From Rhipicephalus microplus (Eukaryota > Arthropoda > Arachnida > Ixodida > Ixodidae), in assembly GCF_043290135.1 (NCBI RefSeq), contig NC_134710.1:460265376-460329375 (forward strand): 64,000 nucleotides of DNA, read 5' to 3'. Positions 18,167 through 30,734 of the stretch are shown piece by piece. Each line of letters begins with the position of its first letter. Within the stretch, counting starts at the first letter, position 1. Position numbers and translations under genes: made by a program. The notes under the pieces are model-generated. The model did not search any database. It was not told the DNA's origin and saw only the letters and a list, made by a program, of their open reading frames with translations.

Positions 18167-21100
18167 CGTGTGGGGTACCTTTTTTAGTTCAATAGTATTA
18201 CTACTTCATTTTTTTCATTTTTTTTACAATTTCATCGAATGTTACTCCTACGTAGGGGAGTCGCATGATACGCCATACTTCTACGTCACATCAAATGTTG
18301 CTGGTTTAACAAGCGATGACATTTGGTGACACGGTGCATAGGCACCCGGCAATGCAGTTTGCTTGTACACGTCACGCCGCCTAGAAGCGGTGATTAGAAC
18401 CAACGGGGCGGCCCTTCGCGGCATTTCAACGTTGTGCGCATTGCGACCAGGCGGAACAACATAGCAGCGCGTCCTTTTTCAATGAATTTACCACAGCTTT
18501 TTGACAACTTCGTTGTCAGAGGTGAAAAAAAATGCAGATACCAACACAAAGAAGGTGATGTCGGCCTTATAGTATATCACTTCCCATCGAGACCATGAGA
18601 AGCAACTTGACGGAAGAAGTGAATCGTTGCTGTTCAGCGCGTCAAGTAAATGTCGCCCTTGCAAATTTTTTAAAAAGACATCAGAGCAAAAACAATAATG
18701 GGAAGCATTCGTGCAAGGCACGGTAACGTTACAACTACTCACAAGCGTGAGGTAAAACACGCACAGTGGTTGTCACTCGTGAAACCTAACGTCGTAAGAG
18801 CTTGGACGCACAGCGCATTCTTGCGCGCAATAATTTCTAAACGTGCCTTGCCGCTCCTTTGTGCACCAAAAGGATAGCTAGACTGGTGGAATGGGCTCAT
18901 TAATGCCGAGGCTTTCTCGCACTCAGTACGACAGAAATAAGGCAGGAGTGCATCGCGTACACGTGGAGCATTCGCAAATTACCGCTTCTCTCACGCGCAC
19001 GCTTTGTTTTCCTGTTATTGTCAGCTGATTGCTTCATCACTCGTTGCGTATTCGGATATTCGCGTTTTGCTCGCGCAATTTTGCACACGTTGGTTTTCGA
19101 GTTATTGAGTGTCAGCTGATTGCTCTCCATTCAATGTTTCAGTGCCGATGTCATCTTGGAAACCTTACGAGAAAAACAGAATACGCTCGATGCATTTCGA
19201 CGACGGCCAAAAAACACTATCGAGCAACATCTTGGTTACCTTCCAGCAATATTTCCTCTTGTATACAATTGGTGGTCGACAGCTCCTGCTCAACAGCTTT
19301 CGAAGTTTCCGAGTAATAAAACTACAAGTGACAGTTGATCAAGAAACGTGAACGCTTGTATTTGTGCGCTTAAGTGGAAGTAAACGTCGTAAACATGCTT
19401 TCTTTGTTTGACAAGCACTTCGCTGTGACGTCGGTGTTTACTTCTTTAACACCATGCACATGGTCGTTGTCGCACAGTACACGTCCCTTTTCAGGCGTCG
19501 AAAATGGCTATCGATGTTTTCAGTCGCCTTGAAACGGTTATACAAAACCCCCGACATGCCTGAAACAAAACGACAAACTCGCGCCATGCATGCAGTAATG
19601 GCTCGTTGGTGGCCTCGACGGTTCGCGGATTCGACACCGTTGCGCTGACAACTGGGCCGATCGCTGCGCTACCTAACCATTGTCGGTTGTCCATAGATGA
19701 AAGGGTTCACACGAACAAGAGAGCAAGGGCGGGTGCTACGGCAGTCGACTTGAGAAGTAGCATACCACACAGGTCACTGACAAGGAATTCAACAAAGAGG
19801 GTGCGCGAAGCTTGCTGTCACGATTCGGGTAAATAAGGCATTCACCAGGTGCACCTCCATTTCTCACTCAAACCCGGACTCACTTGTACGTATCCTCTGC
19901 GACGCTTTTTGTGCAAGAAACAATTGCACCGTACAGCGCTAAAGTTGGCAGGCTGTCGACAAGTCATACCACCCTGGCCCGTTGCTCCCCGTGGCACTCA
20001 GTGCCGGAATGCGTGGCTGGCTGGGAAAAAATAGATGTTCGGTCGTGACCACAACATACGCTGCGTAGATAACGAATAACAGCTGTCGATTTCAGGCAGC
20101 AGTGCAGCGACACATGCCTAGGGGCATGCAGCTGAATTACACTGCCAAAGGCTACCAATTGAATGTCACTGTGAGCCGACGGCAAAGATGTGTTGTGTGA
20201 AATGATGTGATATTTCAGCTTACCTGCTCACCACCACAGCATTTATGGGCGCAAATTTCCACTTAAGCAAGAATCGCTGCGTAGTCCCTGACCTGGGCTG
20301 CGCACAAGTGTATATGCAGCAGCCAATGAATCGGGACAACGAGCGCATCACGTATATCATACTACCTGCCGTTGATGACACTCTTCCTGGGGTGCTTTAA
20401 TGAATCATTGAAAACCAAAGCGGCTTACTGTTTATGGTGCAAGCATACAAATTCGAGCGCCAGAGAAGATGTAGACCATTTGGAAAATCTCATTGAATAG
20501 TGTTTTCGCATACGTCACAGGGTGACCACAAACACGGCCGAAGCTTACCAATGAGAGTTTTTATATAATCTTTTATTTTGACTTGAGGGAACAGGTACTG
20601 GGCTGACAGAAACCTCGTCCGGCGTCCCAAAGTTTAATCGCTGAAAGCAAGAGCAATGAATTGGAGAAACATGGGCAGTGCTGCGCAGAACACGCTCGCA
20701 GTTCTTAAGCACTCGCCTAGCTGCAACAGCTGTCTAATAAAACCATACCAGCAAGCTCCTTCTTTTGCTTCTCATCGTCAGATGTATGAGCGCGCCACAA
20801 AAACCATACGTTAAAAAGATAGGAAAAAAAACAAAAAGCAGCTGTAAACGTTGCTTATTTGATATAAGATTCATGTTACACTTTGTTCAATCAGTGCACA
20901 GACGCGTGCAAGTCAAGCGGCTATTAATGATGAACCTCGCAGCACAGGGGTGCGAAAGGAAGGACACTAGGACGAGAGCGCGGCTTTTAGATACCACTGA
21001 AAAGACAGCGGTTAACCAGCACTCTCCTCGCACAACATTGCCCGCCTGAGCGGGGGCGTTGCGCAACAACAGTGGTACAGCGGCGCATGTGAAACGAACG

Positions 21101-21173
21101 CGCGTCCGTGCGTCCTCCCGCCGCTCATCACTGCGACCACCACCGCTCGGTCGATCGCATGTGAAACAGGCTT

Positions 21174-22494
21174 CAAGCGACTAAGACTTTAACCAACAGG
21201 ACCACAATTTCAACCAAGCAAAGCTTTACGTTCAAGTAACTCATTTCTTGTCACCACGAGAGAGAAGAAGCATGGATTCACATTTGATACACCACAATAG
21301 TTGCCTACACTCTTCAAGAATCATTGTAGCACGTGGTGATTCGTAATCAGCGAAAGCCATAGAATAATTGCGGCAATATTTACATAGACAAGATACCTTT
21401 AACCTTCAAATAGACATAAACGGTACTACATGGAATCACTCCTAGTGTACATACCGTACTTTTATTGTTCGATTTCAATTTTATTTAAAAATTTGCATAC
21501 GTCTACGTAAAACTACAATTTTTTTATTCTATACAACCTTTAAACTTCTCCCTATTTTTTTTTCTTCCTATTTCCTCGCTCCCAAAACCACTCCTACCAC
21601 GCATTGTTAAAGTCATCGCGAACCCAGAAAGATCTCTGCGTCTTTTTCTTTTCCTTTTTTTTGTTCTTTGCCTCCTTTTCTCTTCTTTTTTTCCTTTCGT
21701 CCGTTTACCTTAACGTTCTAACTACCCCCACACTGCCTTTTCCTTCTCCCTTCTTTTCTTTCTTTTCGTGTTTCTCAAGTTGTTGCTCATTTCCTTTGCA
21801 TTCTCTATTTTCCCTTTTTTTCAACCAACATGTCGCTAAAGTCTTGAATCAATTCAGCTGAGCGGGCCACCTACAGGGATACTGAAAACATATTCTTTTC
21901 AATGACCTTCCCATTAAGCATTTGCCCCTTTAAACCCCGTCTAGTATCGCTTACTTTTCGACATCTTGATATTTAAAAGTACGCCGCCTGCTTCTCCCCC
22001 GGTATGTAGCAGCTTTCTTGTGCGTGCCCGTCATAGATGTTTGGGAACAGGTGACCGCCGCTATCATCGGAAACCCTTTGTGATGGTAGGACGTGGCGAC
22101 CATCTGCCGGCTTCGAACTTTCAAACACTTTGTTTTGTTCGTGTCTGAAGCGGCCATCAAGTTGCAGCACACCACTCTTACTTTGCGTGTTTTTATTTTT
22201 CTTACTTTTTTTCTTTTCCCTCCTTTTTTTCCTCACCCTTAAAAAACAATTTGAATCACAAATACCCACCTTTAAAAGAAGCGAGGACTGCAAGCCTCTG
22301 CTTTAGAGACTTTTTTTTCAGACGGTGATTATCAGCAGAGACACGCGCTACCACCAGCAGATGACGTCACTACTGACCCCCTTAAAGCTAACACGTAAAG
22401 GATGACACAGTACCTTTAACAAAGATAGGTCATCCTATCGAAACTTCGGCCAGCCTGTCTGAGGCACTTCGATTGTTCACCCTAATTATCCCTC
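21174..22494. other. No gene recognised; pyrimidine-rich low complexity
   Basis: Contains T/C-rich stretches (about 21540-21830 and 22190-22250) that create F/S-rich reading frames by composition. No domain, RNA or repeat family recognised. Confidence 0.45.
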
Positions 22495-22498
22495 TTAA

Positions 22499-23393
22499 AG
22501 GGCCACTCACCAGGTTTGACGATTTCGAGCTGACAAGTGCAATGCGTAAACGAGGCGTGCGTGATCACATCTGCCGAAATTCGCAACGCTACGCGCCTGA
22601 AAAATGAGTCAAATTTTAAGATGAACGCTGCTCCCCCTCCCTTCTGCCAGCGCGTGCCCAGAGAATGAGGGCATGACGTGCGCGTATGAATGGCCCTACG
22701 TACACGGCAATGCAATGACGTTGGTCCTCTACGTAGACGACCCTGCTCTGACGCTGCAAACCGTGGTGCATGGCATGGCAAAAGTTATTTATCACGGCAT
22801 GCGTAGTTTACGTAATTTGTTGCTTGAAGATATTAATAAAGCTCTAGATAAATAGTGAAACGCAATAAGAGAAAGAGAGCGTCATATTTCATTTTTCTCC
22901 GTGAATTGCAACGAGATACGGGGCTAATGTGTCGTGTACCCGCGGTCAGCGCATCGAGCAGACGACCGCCGTGGAATGCTCCTACGCGTTCAAGCACTCA
23001 TTGTGCTCATCTATTCTACCACGTATAAGCCAGCGTTTCCAAACCATTCCGCATAAACAGGCAAAAGACCACAAAATAACGCTGGTCAACAACGCAACGC
23101 CCCTCGCGTGCTTAGGGGTTGGACTTTTTTGGGCACGCCATGCGCACATTACCTCTTGGTCGGATGACGCAGAGGGTAGGAAGAGATTTGCCTTGCGAAG
23201 GCTCCGTGGAGGAGCGGCAAGGGTTTTGGGTTCGCGTCCTCTCATCCTTCTTTCACGCCGCTTCAAAAAACCCGTTTTCTCCAGTCGCGATGAACCGATT
23301 GAAAGAATTTTGGGGGCAAAATGTTTCTCATCGGACACCCAACAACTTCCACTGTCCAACTAAAATTTGGTATGGAGCCTGGTGAGTGGCTCT
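22499..23393. mobile_element. MITE with TTAA target duplication
   Basis: 895-bp element with terminal inverted repeats AGGGCCACTCACCAGG (left) and, as reverse complement, AGAGCCACTCACCAGG (right), flanked on both sides by TTAA (22495-22498, 23394-23397). TTAA duplications are typical of piggyBac-type transposition. No transposase is encoded, and the overlapping frames inside show no domain. Confidence 0.7.
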
Positions 23394-23397
23394 TTAA

Positions 23398-24554
23398 GAG
23401 ACCATTTCTTACTTACGTGATGCAAACTCTATTCTCGTGGGTAATTCTGAAGTCATGTTGAAACTTTGTAGTCGGATATTTTTCTGTCTGCTCTGTCTCC
23501 TGACAACTTGAGTGCATCATTGATGGTATGAATTACTAGTGCAGAGTTCACACACTCTACAATATCGTGTAATGAGGTGCAGCGTACTGCTCATCAGTGC
23601 ATAAATATGTGGTTGTTTCATTGTCTCAACAAGATGCACGTGTCGAAGAAAGCGCACGCGAGACAACAGTGTGATTGACAGGCTCACGAGAAAGAGAATA
23701 TGACGTTTATTTGGTGTTCGGTGAGAATATTACTTGGTGCAATCCTTAGTCCAAGATCCCCTTCGTCCTCGCACGTTTCCGAGGGCACCTTGACTTTTCA
23801 GATTCGAACTGGACGGAGCTGCCCCACAGAATCAAATTTTGATAGATATTGGCACCATCCAACCAAGGCGCCTGCAGACGCTTCTCGTCACGTATTGTGA
23901 ATTCGTAGAGTCGGAGTGAACGACTACGTCGCATGGCTGTTTTAGAAACAATGTCCTGCTGATTATTTTCTATAAGAAGGAAATCGAGGACAGGATACTG
24001 GCTGGTTTGAGAGTTGAAGGAGAAACCGAGAGAACAGGTTGCGCAAAATTCAAGTGAAATTAAAGCAAAAAGCTACCACTGTAAGCAAGCGTTTTCTGAA
24101 ATGGACAAATATTGAACGTTAGCAAGTTCTTTTCATACTTTCTTGTTTCTGTTTTTTCTTGCTCTTAATTAGCATGACTATTTTACAGCGCTTCTCGTTC
24201 GTTTAAGTTGTTTATAGGCCGCATTTATATGGAAGCATGTCTACATTACATACGTAATGGTTTTTTGTCAATTTTTATTTTTTTGTTATTATGAATGCGC
24301 TTTTTGAGCAGATTTTTCGCTAATCCTTAAATTAGCGTTTGTCAAATACTTTCGCCTTTTTCAATTTTTTCTAACTTATGGTAATATTCATCTTGTTCTC
24401 ATGTGATTTCTCTCTCTTTTGAAACGCATTTTATAAAAAGACACGTTCTAAGGTACCGTGGGCTTATCCCCCTTGCGGGTATGAGTCAAAATCTTCTAGG
24501 CGACAAAACAAAGCAACACATCTTCAACGCAGCAAATATATAATATGCGTCAGT
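23398..24554. other. No recognisable feature
   Basis: AT-rich non-coding sequence with short T runs; nothing supported. The motif 'gagtcaaaatcttct' near 24483 recurs in similar form at 61075 and may be part of an unclassified dispersed repeat. Confidence 0.4.
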
Positions 24555-25002
24555 GGTTCACGACACAGACCTTTTGGTTAGTGTAATTCCTATTAGCGGT
24601 AATAATGTCTTATTGGTGGGAGACTTCAACTCCCATCACATACCTTGGAGCTCATGCACAGATTCGTGCGGTACTCGATTATGAGACTGGTCTCAGGGCA
24701 ATAGTCTCACTTGTCAGAGCTCAGGTATCCCCACTTTTATCAGAGGGATGTCATCCTCATCTTTAGACTTGAATTTTTTGGGATCAGGCCTTGGCATCTC
24801 ATCTTGGTGGACTGTTGACACTGCGACTAATAGCGATCACATTCCAGTTACATTTGACATTGTATGCCCACTAATATCTGTTCCTACTAAAAAACTTACG
24901 GGCATATATTACGGTATTTTTAAAAGGAGCTTGCGAGGCTTCATGGAGTCTCTGTCTCAAGCAACGGTGAAGCAAAAAGCATTGAGCATTTGTTCAGTTA
25001 TA
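24555..25002 (+). pseudogene. LINE endonuclease domain, C-terminal part
   Basis: Apurinic-type endonuclease pieces: LLVGDFNSHHIPWSS (catalytic Asp/Asn), then IPTFIRG, SSLDLNFL and a terminal SDHIPV (24828-24848) with the conserved catalytic Asp-His. A TAG/TGA break occurs after GTRL. The fragment ends at the first Ruka target duplication. Confidence 0.7.
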
Positions 25003-25264
25003 CAGGAGTCACGTTGATTGATTTGTGGGGTTTGACGTCCCAAAAGCACCATATGATTATGAGAGACGTCGTAGTGGAGGGCTCCGGAAATTTCGACCAT
25101 CTGGGGTTCTTTAACGTGCACCCATATCTGAGTACACGGGCCTACAACAATTCCGCCTCCATCGGAAATGCAGCCGCCACAGCCGGGATTTGATCCCGCG
25201 ACCTGCGGGTCAGCAGCCGAGTACCTTAGCCACTAGACCACCGTAGCGGGGCCAGGAGTCACGT
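25003..25264 (-). mobile_element. Ruka SINE with target duplication (full)
   Basis: Body 25015-25252 on the minus strand, tRNA-like head at its right end (reverse complement 'gtggtctagtggctaaggta'), B box 'gggatcaaatcccggctg'. Flanked by CAGGAGTCACGT at 25003-25014 and 25253-25264, a 12-bp target duplication. Confidence 0.85.
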
Positions 25265-25273
25265 AGCAAATTG

Positions 25274-25455
25274 GAATTTGAGGTTCGATTGATTGATTCA
25301 TATGTGGGGTTTGACCTCCCCAAACATCCTAATGATTATGAGAGACGCCGTAGTGCAGGGCTCCGAAAATTTCGACCACCTGGGGTTCTTTACCGTGCAC
25401 CCAAATCTGAGCACACGGACCTACATCATTTCTGCCTCCATCGAATTTGAGGTTC
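25274..25455 (-). mobile_element. Ruka SINE, head-less, with target duplication
   Basis: Body 25287-25442 on the minus strand, lacking the tRNA-like head (5' truncated). Flanked by GAATTTGAGGTTC at 25274-25286 and 25443-25455, a 13-bp duplication. It lies 22 bp from the previous Ruka body, an independent insertion into the same LINE. Confidence 0.85.
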
Positions 25456-28380
25456 AATCAGTTGAACAAAAACCTGTGTCCCGATGGTGGAATGATAACT
25501 GTACTCGGAATTTCAGGCGTAAACAAAACTGCCTGGAAAACGCTATTACAATATCACTGTCCAAAGAACTGGTCAGATTATAAATTCATTGCAGGTACTT
25601 TTGAACGTACGGTGGCTAAAAGAAAGGCACAGTCTGATGAAAAGCATTTTGAATTTCTTTCGAAATCAAATAACAAAAGAGCTCTATCTGGTTATCTGAG
25701 ACATAAGAAACGAATTCTTCAAGCAGTTAATCCTGAATCTATAGTTTTATTGCCTAGTAATTGGAGCAATCTTTTGAAAGCATAGCTCGAGGTTTGGAAA
25801 AGCGATTTTGATTAATGCTCATCCCCCTTCAGTTATCGCGCGATCGAGTGACCGTTTCACCAAGATATCGATACAGGAAATTCAGCAGAGGTTATGAGAA
25901 AACTTCCAATGGCGGCTCCAGGCCCGGATGAAGCCACTTCAGCAATGCTGAAAATTTTATTCAATGAGTCACGGGAAGATGCACTTAATGTAATAAATTA
26001 TTCGATAAGAGAGGCTCGGATTCCATCTGAATGGAAAATCGCGAACATCATACCTGTTCTAAAACATTCAGGTGAAGGTTACGTGTTCAACCATATCAAG
26101 CCAATTGCACTAACCTCCAATTTTGTTAAAGTAATAGAGAGAGTATTGCATGTTCGCCTAATGAAATTTGTCAATAAGGAAAGGGTTCTTTGCTCATCTG
26201 AAATTGGATTCAGGTAGAGATCTTCCGTATAGCAAGCATATATCAATCTAGAGAGTCGCATACATCTGGCGTGGCGTCAAGGGCAGTACGCAGCTCTACT
26301 TCCTTGGACAAAACAAAAGCGTATGATAGCATCGAGCATAGTGTACAAGTCGGTCGTCTAAGAGAAATCAATTTGCCGGATTATTTAGAAGCGCGGATAA
26401 CGGAATGTTTAGGAAGTGGAACATTTTACTGTTCGCAAGATGGTGTTTCGTCAAGTACTTAAAAACAGGAAAAAGGAGTACTGCAAGGCACTGTGTTGTT
26501 TCCGGTACTATTCAATATTTTAATAAGCTCAATCTCATGCAATGAGAGTGTTCAGACGTACGTATATACTGATGATATTGCGTTCTTTTCGTCAACTCTT
26601 GACATTCACTCTCTCTCAGAACCTACAAATGTACTTATCTGAAATAGAGCACTGTCTCGACGTTATTCATCTATTGCTAAACGTGAACAAGTGTGCATTA
26701 TTATTATTTTTCATAAAAGACCCAGTACACATATCTCTCTCATACATAACTGATATCATTCCACAAGGGCAAATCATCAAATATATATGAGTGATATACG
26801 ACAGCTCCCTAGCATGGTGAAACCACATCGATTCAATTGCTGCAAAGGGTGTTTGGGCAGTGGGCTTATTACGGAGGACAAGCAACAGGTAATCAGGCAT
26901 GTGCAGATCCACGTTATTATCAATGTACCGGATGTACGTGAGGTCAATTCTAGAATTCAGATGTGTCTTATACTCTAGGGATAAGCTACGCCCCCTTGTT
27001 TTTCCGAAGAAGCAGCCACTGCGGATGTGCTTAGGGTTATCTAAATTTGTAGCAAAGACCAACTTATATATAGAAGCTGGAATTACCCCACTCCTCACCA
27101 GATTCAAAATATTAACTTTACAAACGTACTTATGGGCCTTTGAACTCCTTTGAAGCGTAAAGAAACAGTTTTCATTGCGCCACCTGGTTTATTTTTTATT
27201 GTCATTAGCCTAGATTTGACACACCTCAAGTAAAGTTTCTACAGACTCTTCTCAACCCACTGTCCGCGCCAATTGCAGAGGTCAAGCGAAATTGTAGCTC
27301 GACAAGTTCTCTGCAAATATACTTTGTTGACATTTTCTCTAATAGTGCTAAACACCTGCCGAGTAATTTGTTAAGGGCTACTTTACAGGACTACCTGCTA
27401 CGAATGGGAGCACATGTCATCATTGCGACGGACGCTTCACAGCGAGATGAAAAGAGTGGCATCGGTACATTCTGCCCTAATCTAGAATGGTCCTTTTTCT
27501 TCCAAATTCTAGATTTCACACCTATCCTTATTGCAGAATTTTTAGCCGTAGTGTTGGTCCTTCGAAAACTGCCAACGTCAATGAATTCCGCTGTAATAAT
27601 AACAGACTCCTAGTCGGTCTGCAGTGCGCTTACGGCATCCGATGATTCGAAAGCATTAGGTGAATTCAACTCCCTAGTACCGAATCACATAACCCTGGTG
27701 CGATTAGTATGGTTGCCGGAGCATAGAGGCATAACTCTAAATGAAACAGCTGATGCACTAGTGAAAGCTTCGTTACACAGACCAGCTATCAATATCGCCA
27801 TCGCCCCGAAAACGGTCTTTACAGTAGCTTCTAGATTTCGGAGGCAAATGATGATGCGAAAATTCTCTACAACATCTTAAAAAGTTTCTTTGAATTTCAA
27901 CCATCTAATGACACCCTGGATAACTTCCTCACGTCATAACTGATGCCTGGAAGTTATCATTACTTGATTACGCTGTGGTGTTCCTTAATTAAAATTTTAT
28001 TTCTTTAGAGCAGGCTTGACTCCCTCCCCACTTTGTTCTTTTTGTGGAGAAGAGGAAACTGTTGAGCACTTTTTGACTTTTTGTAGAAAGTTTTCAACAT
28101 TAAGAAAGATATCACTAGAAATACCACTGGGAATCCTTTACTTAGCTTTGACAACGTCAAATTTACTATCCCTAGGTGCACATACCCTCGGCAAAGCAAC
28201 GGGAAAGTGTGCGCGGCCGCGCAAGGTTTCATTGTACAGTCTAAGACAGTCAGACAGACAAAGAACTTTATTGTGGCAGACAAAGAACTTTATTGTGTAC
28301 AGTCTAAGAGATTTACTTAATAACCTCAATACAAAAAGGTTCTCCGTTAACCAATGTAGGCTATAGAACAATTTTCTTTG
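25456..28380 (+). pseudogene. LINE RT, RNase H and C-terminal knuckle, broken
   Basis: RT pieces: APGPDEATSAMLK and RIPSEWKIANIIPVLKH (fingers), PIALTSNFVKVIERV, DKTKAYDSIEH, and YTDD at 26565-26576 (usual FADD/YADD box, so the second position is changed but both Asp remain). RNase H pieces: IATDASQ, AEFLAVVLVL, ITDS followed by TAG, and LPEHRGITLNETADALV. The C-terminal knuckle is CSFCGEEETVEHFLTFC. Several stops and frame switches prevent function. Confidence 0.75.
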
Positions 28381-28610
28381 ATATCAATAATTTATCGCTT
28401 ATTCAGTAGGAACTAATTGATCGTATTTTTTTTCTTGAAAATAATTCACGAAAAATTTATATTTCTGTTATTTTCTTTTTGCCTGTATTTATATATACAT
28501 TCGCTTTCTTGTTAAGCTACCTGATTCTTGGCCGATTCCTCAGGGTGGGTGTGAGCCACGAGTTTAGCATCTACATCTACATCTCCATCTTCCTAGTGGG
28601 TAATTGTCAC

Positions 28611-28617
28611 TATAAAG
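28611..28617 (+). promoter_or_regulatory. TATA-like box upstream of the two-exon gene
   Basis: TATAAAG 30 bp before the ATG. If used it would leave almost no 5' UTR, so it may be coincidental. It lies just after the LINE 3' end. Confidence 0.2.
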
Positions 28618-28646
28618 GAAAAAGCGTTTCACCTTCTGATTGAGCC

Positions 28647-30642
28647 ATGGCTGACCGTTTCGACGCTGATTCTGACAAGGCTCCTAGCATTCACGAGGGC
28701 TTGTCGCCTACCGTGGTGGTCGGACTCGACGGTGCCCTTAGCCCGGAAGACGACGCCCCGGACGACGCGTCCGTCAACCACCACGGCAGCGCTTCCTCGC
28801 TTCACCTGCCTGAGCCAGAAAGAGGTTAGTGGAAGACTTCCATTTTTTCCTCTGAAACCCTTTTATAGTAGGTCATTGACACAGCGCCCACTAGTTTCTC
28901 ATGTAGACTTGCTGTTGTTCGTACGATGTAAGACAACGTGGAATGTGTACTCGGCGCTAACAGTTGGCCAACTAACCGTGAGATCATTTCCGTGCTCGTG
29001 AATGCACTGTCGAAAACAAAATAACGGTATTCCTGTCATTTAGAGAGAAAAAAACTGTTCGTCACTTTTCGTTCACTCTCCACGCACAGTTTTCAACGCA
29101 GTATTTTTTGGTATTACGTTAGTGCAATAGGATAGGTACGAATACAAACTGCACAGGAGAAAGCGGTGCGATTCTGCACTTGGGCAGAATAAACACCTTA
29201 GGGTAGCGCAATCGTTGCACTGTGCCGAAGCTCACCCAAAATTACTTCTTTGTCAAACTCAGCCTCTCTCTTAAAGGGTACCAAGCCACAACAATATACA
29301 CAGACTAGGGAGTAATTTCTTTTTCGCCTGCAGTACCGTTTCTGCAGCAGCTATCTTCTCCTCGCCTTTTATTTCTTCGTAAATGTCTGAACACACGAGG
29401 GAAAAAAATGCGAACGGCATGCCGCCGGCAAAATGCTGCTGCGGCGGTACAGCCACTACTACTAGCAGGGAGCCGGTCCCTCCAAGGTGCATATCTGGAG
29501 GTCACTCCATTTGACAGGAACCTGGGGATGATTATGTCGGCCCCTAGATGCCTGAGCCATCTCAATCAGCACTAAATGAGCCTGCAGATCAATTACAGAC
29601 CGTTCTGATTGGTCCCCTCATAAAGCGCCGCGTGGTTTGGCACAAAAAATGCCGCAGGGGCTCATTACCTTGGCGGCAAGAAACGTCTTCCGCTCAGCAG
29701 CCATGGACGTTTGCGTTTGGCCGACAGCGACGTGGCGGGCATGCATTTTGGCTAGGTTGTTCCTGGCTTAAAGATGTTGACGACGTCAGCATTGAGCCTT
29801 GAGACTCTCGAGATTTCGCGCATTTTCGGCCAAACGCTGTTATCTCCACTTGCGCTGCTAAAACGCAGAAAATGAAGTCAAAGAACAAGCACGATAGTTA
29901 TGCAACACAAGGCAGAACGGGCGTGTGACTGCATCACAAAGCCCATTATGAGACAACAAATGTTATCTTTCGTATTTGAACCAATATAGAAGTCATTTTC
30001 TCATAACGTCAGGTGAACAGGCACCTGGCGTGACGGATGGTGTCGTAAAAACTGAAAAAGGGCGCAATAAAGAAGGCGCCTGTTTTGTTTTGTTTTTTTA
30101 AGTTGCGGCGCGTGTTCAGGGGTCTTGTAAAATACGCATATTCACACGCAGCTTTATATTTCTATAGCCCCTCCGCGGTGGTCTAGTGGCTAAGGTACTC
30201 AGCTGCTGACCCGCAGGCCGCGGTTTCGAATCCCGGCTGCGGTGGATGCATTTCCGATGGAGGCGGTAATGCTGTAGGCCCGTGTGCTCAGATTTGGGTG
30301 CATGTTAAAGAACCCAAAGTGGTCAAAATTTCCGGAGCCCTCCACTACGGCGTCTCTCATAATCATATGGTGTATTTGGAACGTTAACGCCCACATATCT
30401 ATCAATCACTATGTTTTGCAGTGCACGTCGATAGGCGGCTGGACGATGACCTGGACTACAACTATGCCCTTTGGCAAGCAGAGAGCGTGGGCGTCTACCT
30501 GATGTCTTTTTTGGTGATCCTTTCTGGACTGGCCCTCCTCTGCCTGCTTATGATGTCCTTGCGGGGCCAGAAAGGGCTCTCCGTAATGCTGTCCAACATG
30601 ATGGGCGGTAGCTACGTGCCTCACAAGAAACACGCCTCGTAG
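28647..30642 (+). CDS. Two-exon host-type gene: small single-pass membrane protein, unknown family
   Basis: Exon 1 is 28647-28824 and exon 2 is 30422-30642; splice donor G|GTTAGT, acceptor TTTTGCAG|T, phase 1, giving a 132-residue protein in one frame. An in-frame TGA precedes the ATG (context gagccATGg). Residues 1-60 are acidic and Ser/Pro-rich without a signal peptide. Residues 60-71 are charged. One strong membrane segment spans about 82-104 (VGVYLMSFLVILSGLALLCL...), followed by RGQKG and a short tail ending HKKHAS. The charge pattern suggests N-terminus outside and C-terminus cytoplasmic, an inference. I do not recognise the family. Further 5' non-coding exons are possible. Confidence 0.65.
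28825..30421 (+). other. Intron of the two-exon gene
   Basis: About 1.6 kb with GT...AG ends. The first 1.3 kb holds nothing recognised; the last 255 bp are a Ruka SINE plus about 12 bp leading to the acceptor. Confidence 0.6.
30167..30408 (+). mobile_element. Ruka SINE at the 3' end of the intron
   Basis: Forward copy: 'ccgcggtggtctagtggcta' (A box) and 'ggtttcgaatcccggctg' (B box), body through 'ggagccctccactacggc', tail 'acatatctatcaatca'. It ends about 12 bp before the splice acceptor of the host gene, so its tail must lie where a branch point is expected. A clear long target duplication was not found. Confidence 0.85.
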
Positions 30643-30728
30643 GATGCAGCTCAAACCTTCCAAAAATGAGCATGTGAAGCCTTGAGGAAGCGCAGTTTTT
30701 TGCTGGCAGACACTACACTAAGAAAAAA

Positions 30729-30734
30729 AATAAA
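30729..30734 (+). terminator. Poly(A) signal candidate for the two-exon gene
   Basis: AATAAA in an A-rich stretch, about 85 bp after the stop codon. Confidence 0.35.

Larger units (their letters stand above)
17641..21173 (+). mobile_element. Candidate TIR DNA transposon (PIF/Harbinger-like?), decayed
   Basis: Imperfect inverted ends: left 'agcctcttccacatgcgagc', right (reverse complement) 'agcctgtttcacatgcgatc'. Flanking triplets are TTA on the left and TCA on the right, close to the TWA target duplication of PIF/Harbinger. A MADF-domain reading frame near the left end fits that superfamily, whose second protein is Myb/MADF-like. No DDE transposase could be recognised in the interior (18170-21170), so the class is tentative. 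Confidence 0.35.
24555..28595 (+). mobile_element. Decayed LINE (endonuclease-RT-RNase H) with two nested SINEs
   Basis: A 5'-truncated I/Jockey-like element starting in the endonuclease domain. After RT, RNase H and the C-terminal knuckle it has a ~200-bp 3' UTR ending in 'tctaca' repeats (28567-28593). Many stops and frameshifts mark it as old. Two Ruka SINEs with target duplications sit between the endonuclease and RT parts. Confidence 0.75.

Noticed and set aside
21604..21861. Hydrophobic 85-codon frame resembling a membrane protein
   Set aside because: Low-complexity T/C-rich DNA; no conserved start or splice context.
22929..23363. Overlapping 144- and 125-codon frames on opposite strands
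   Set aside because: Lie inside the TTAA MITE, no domain, mutually exclusive compositional frames.
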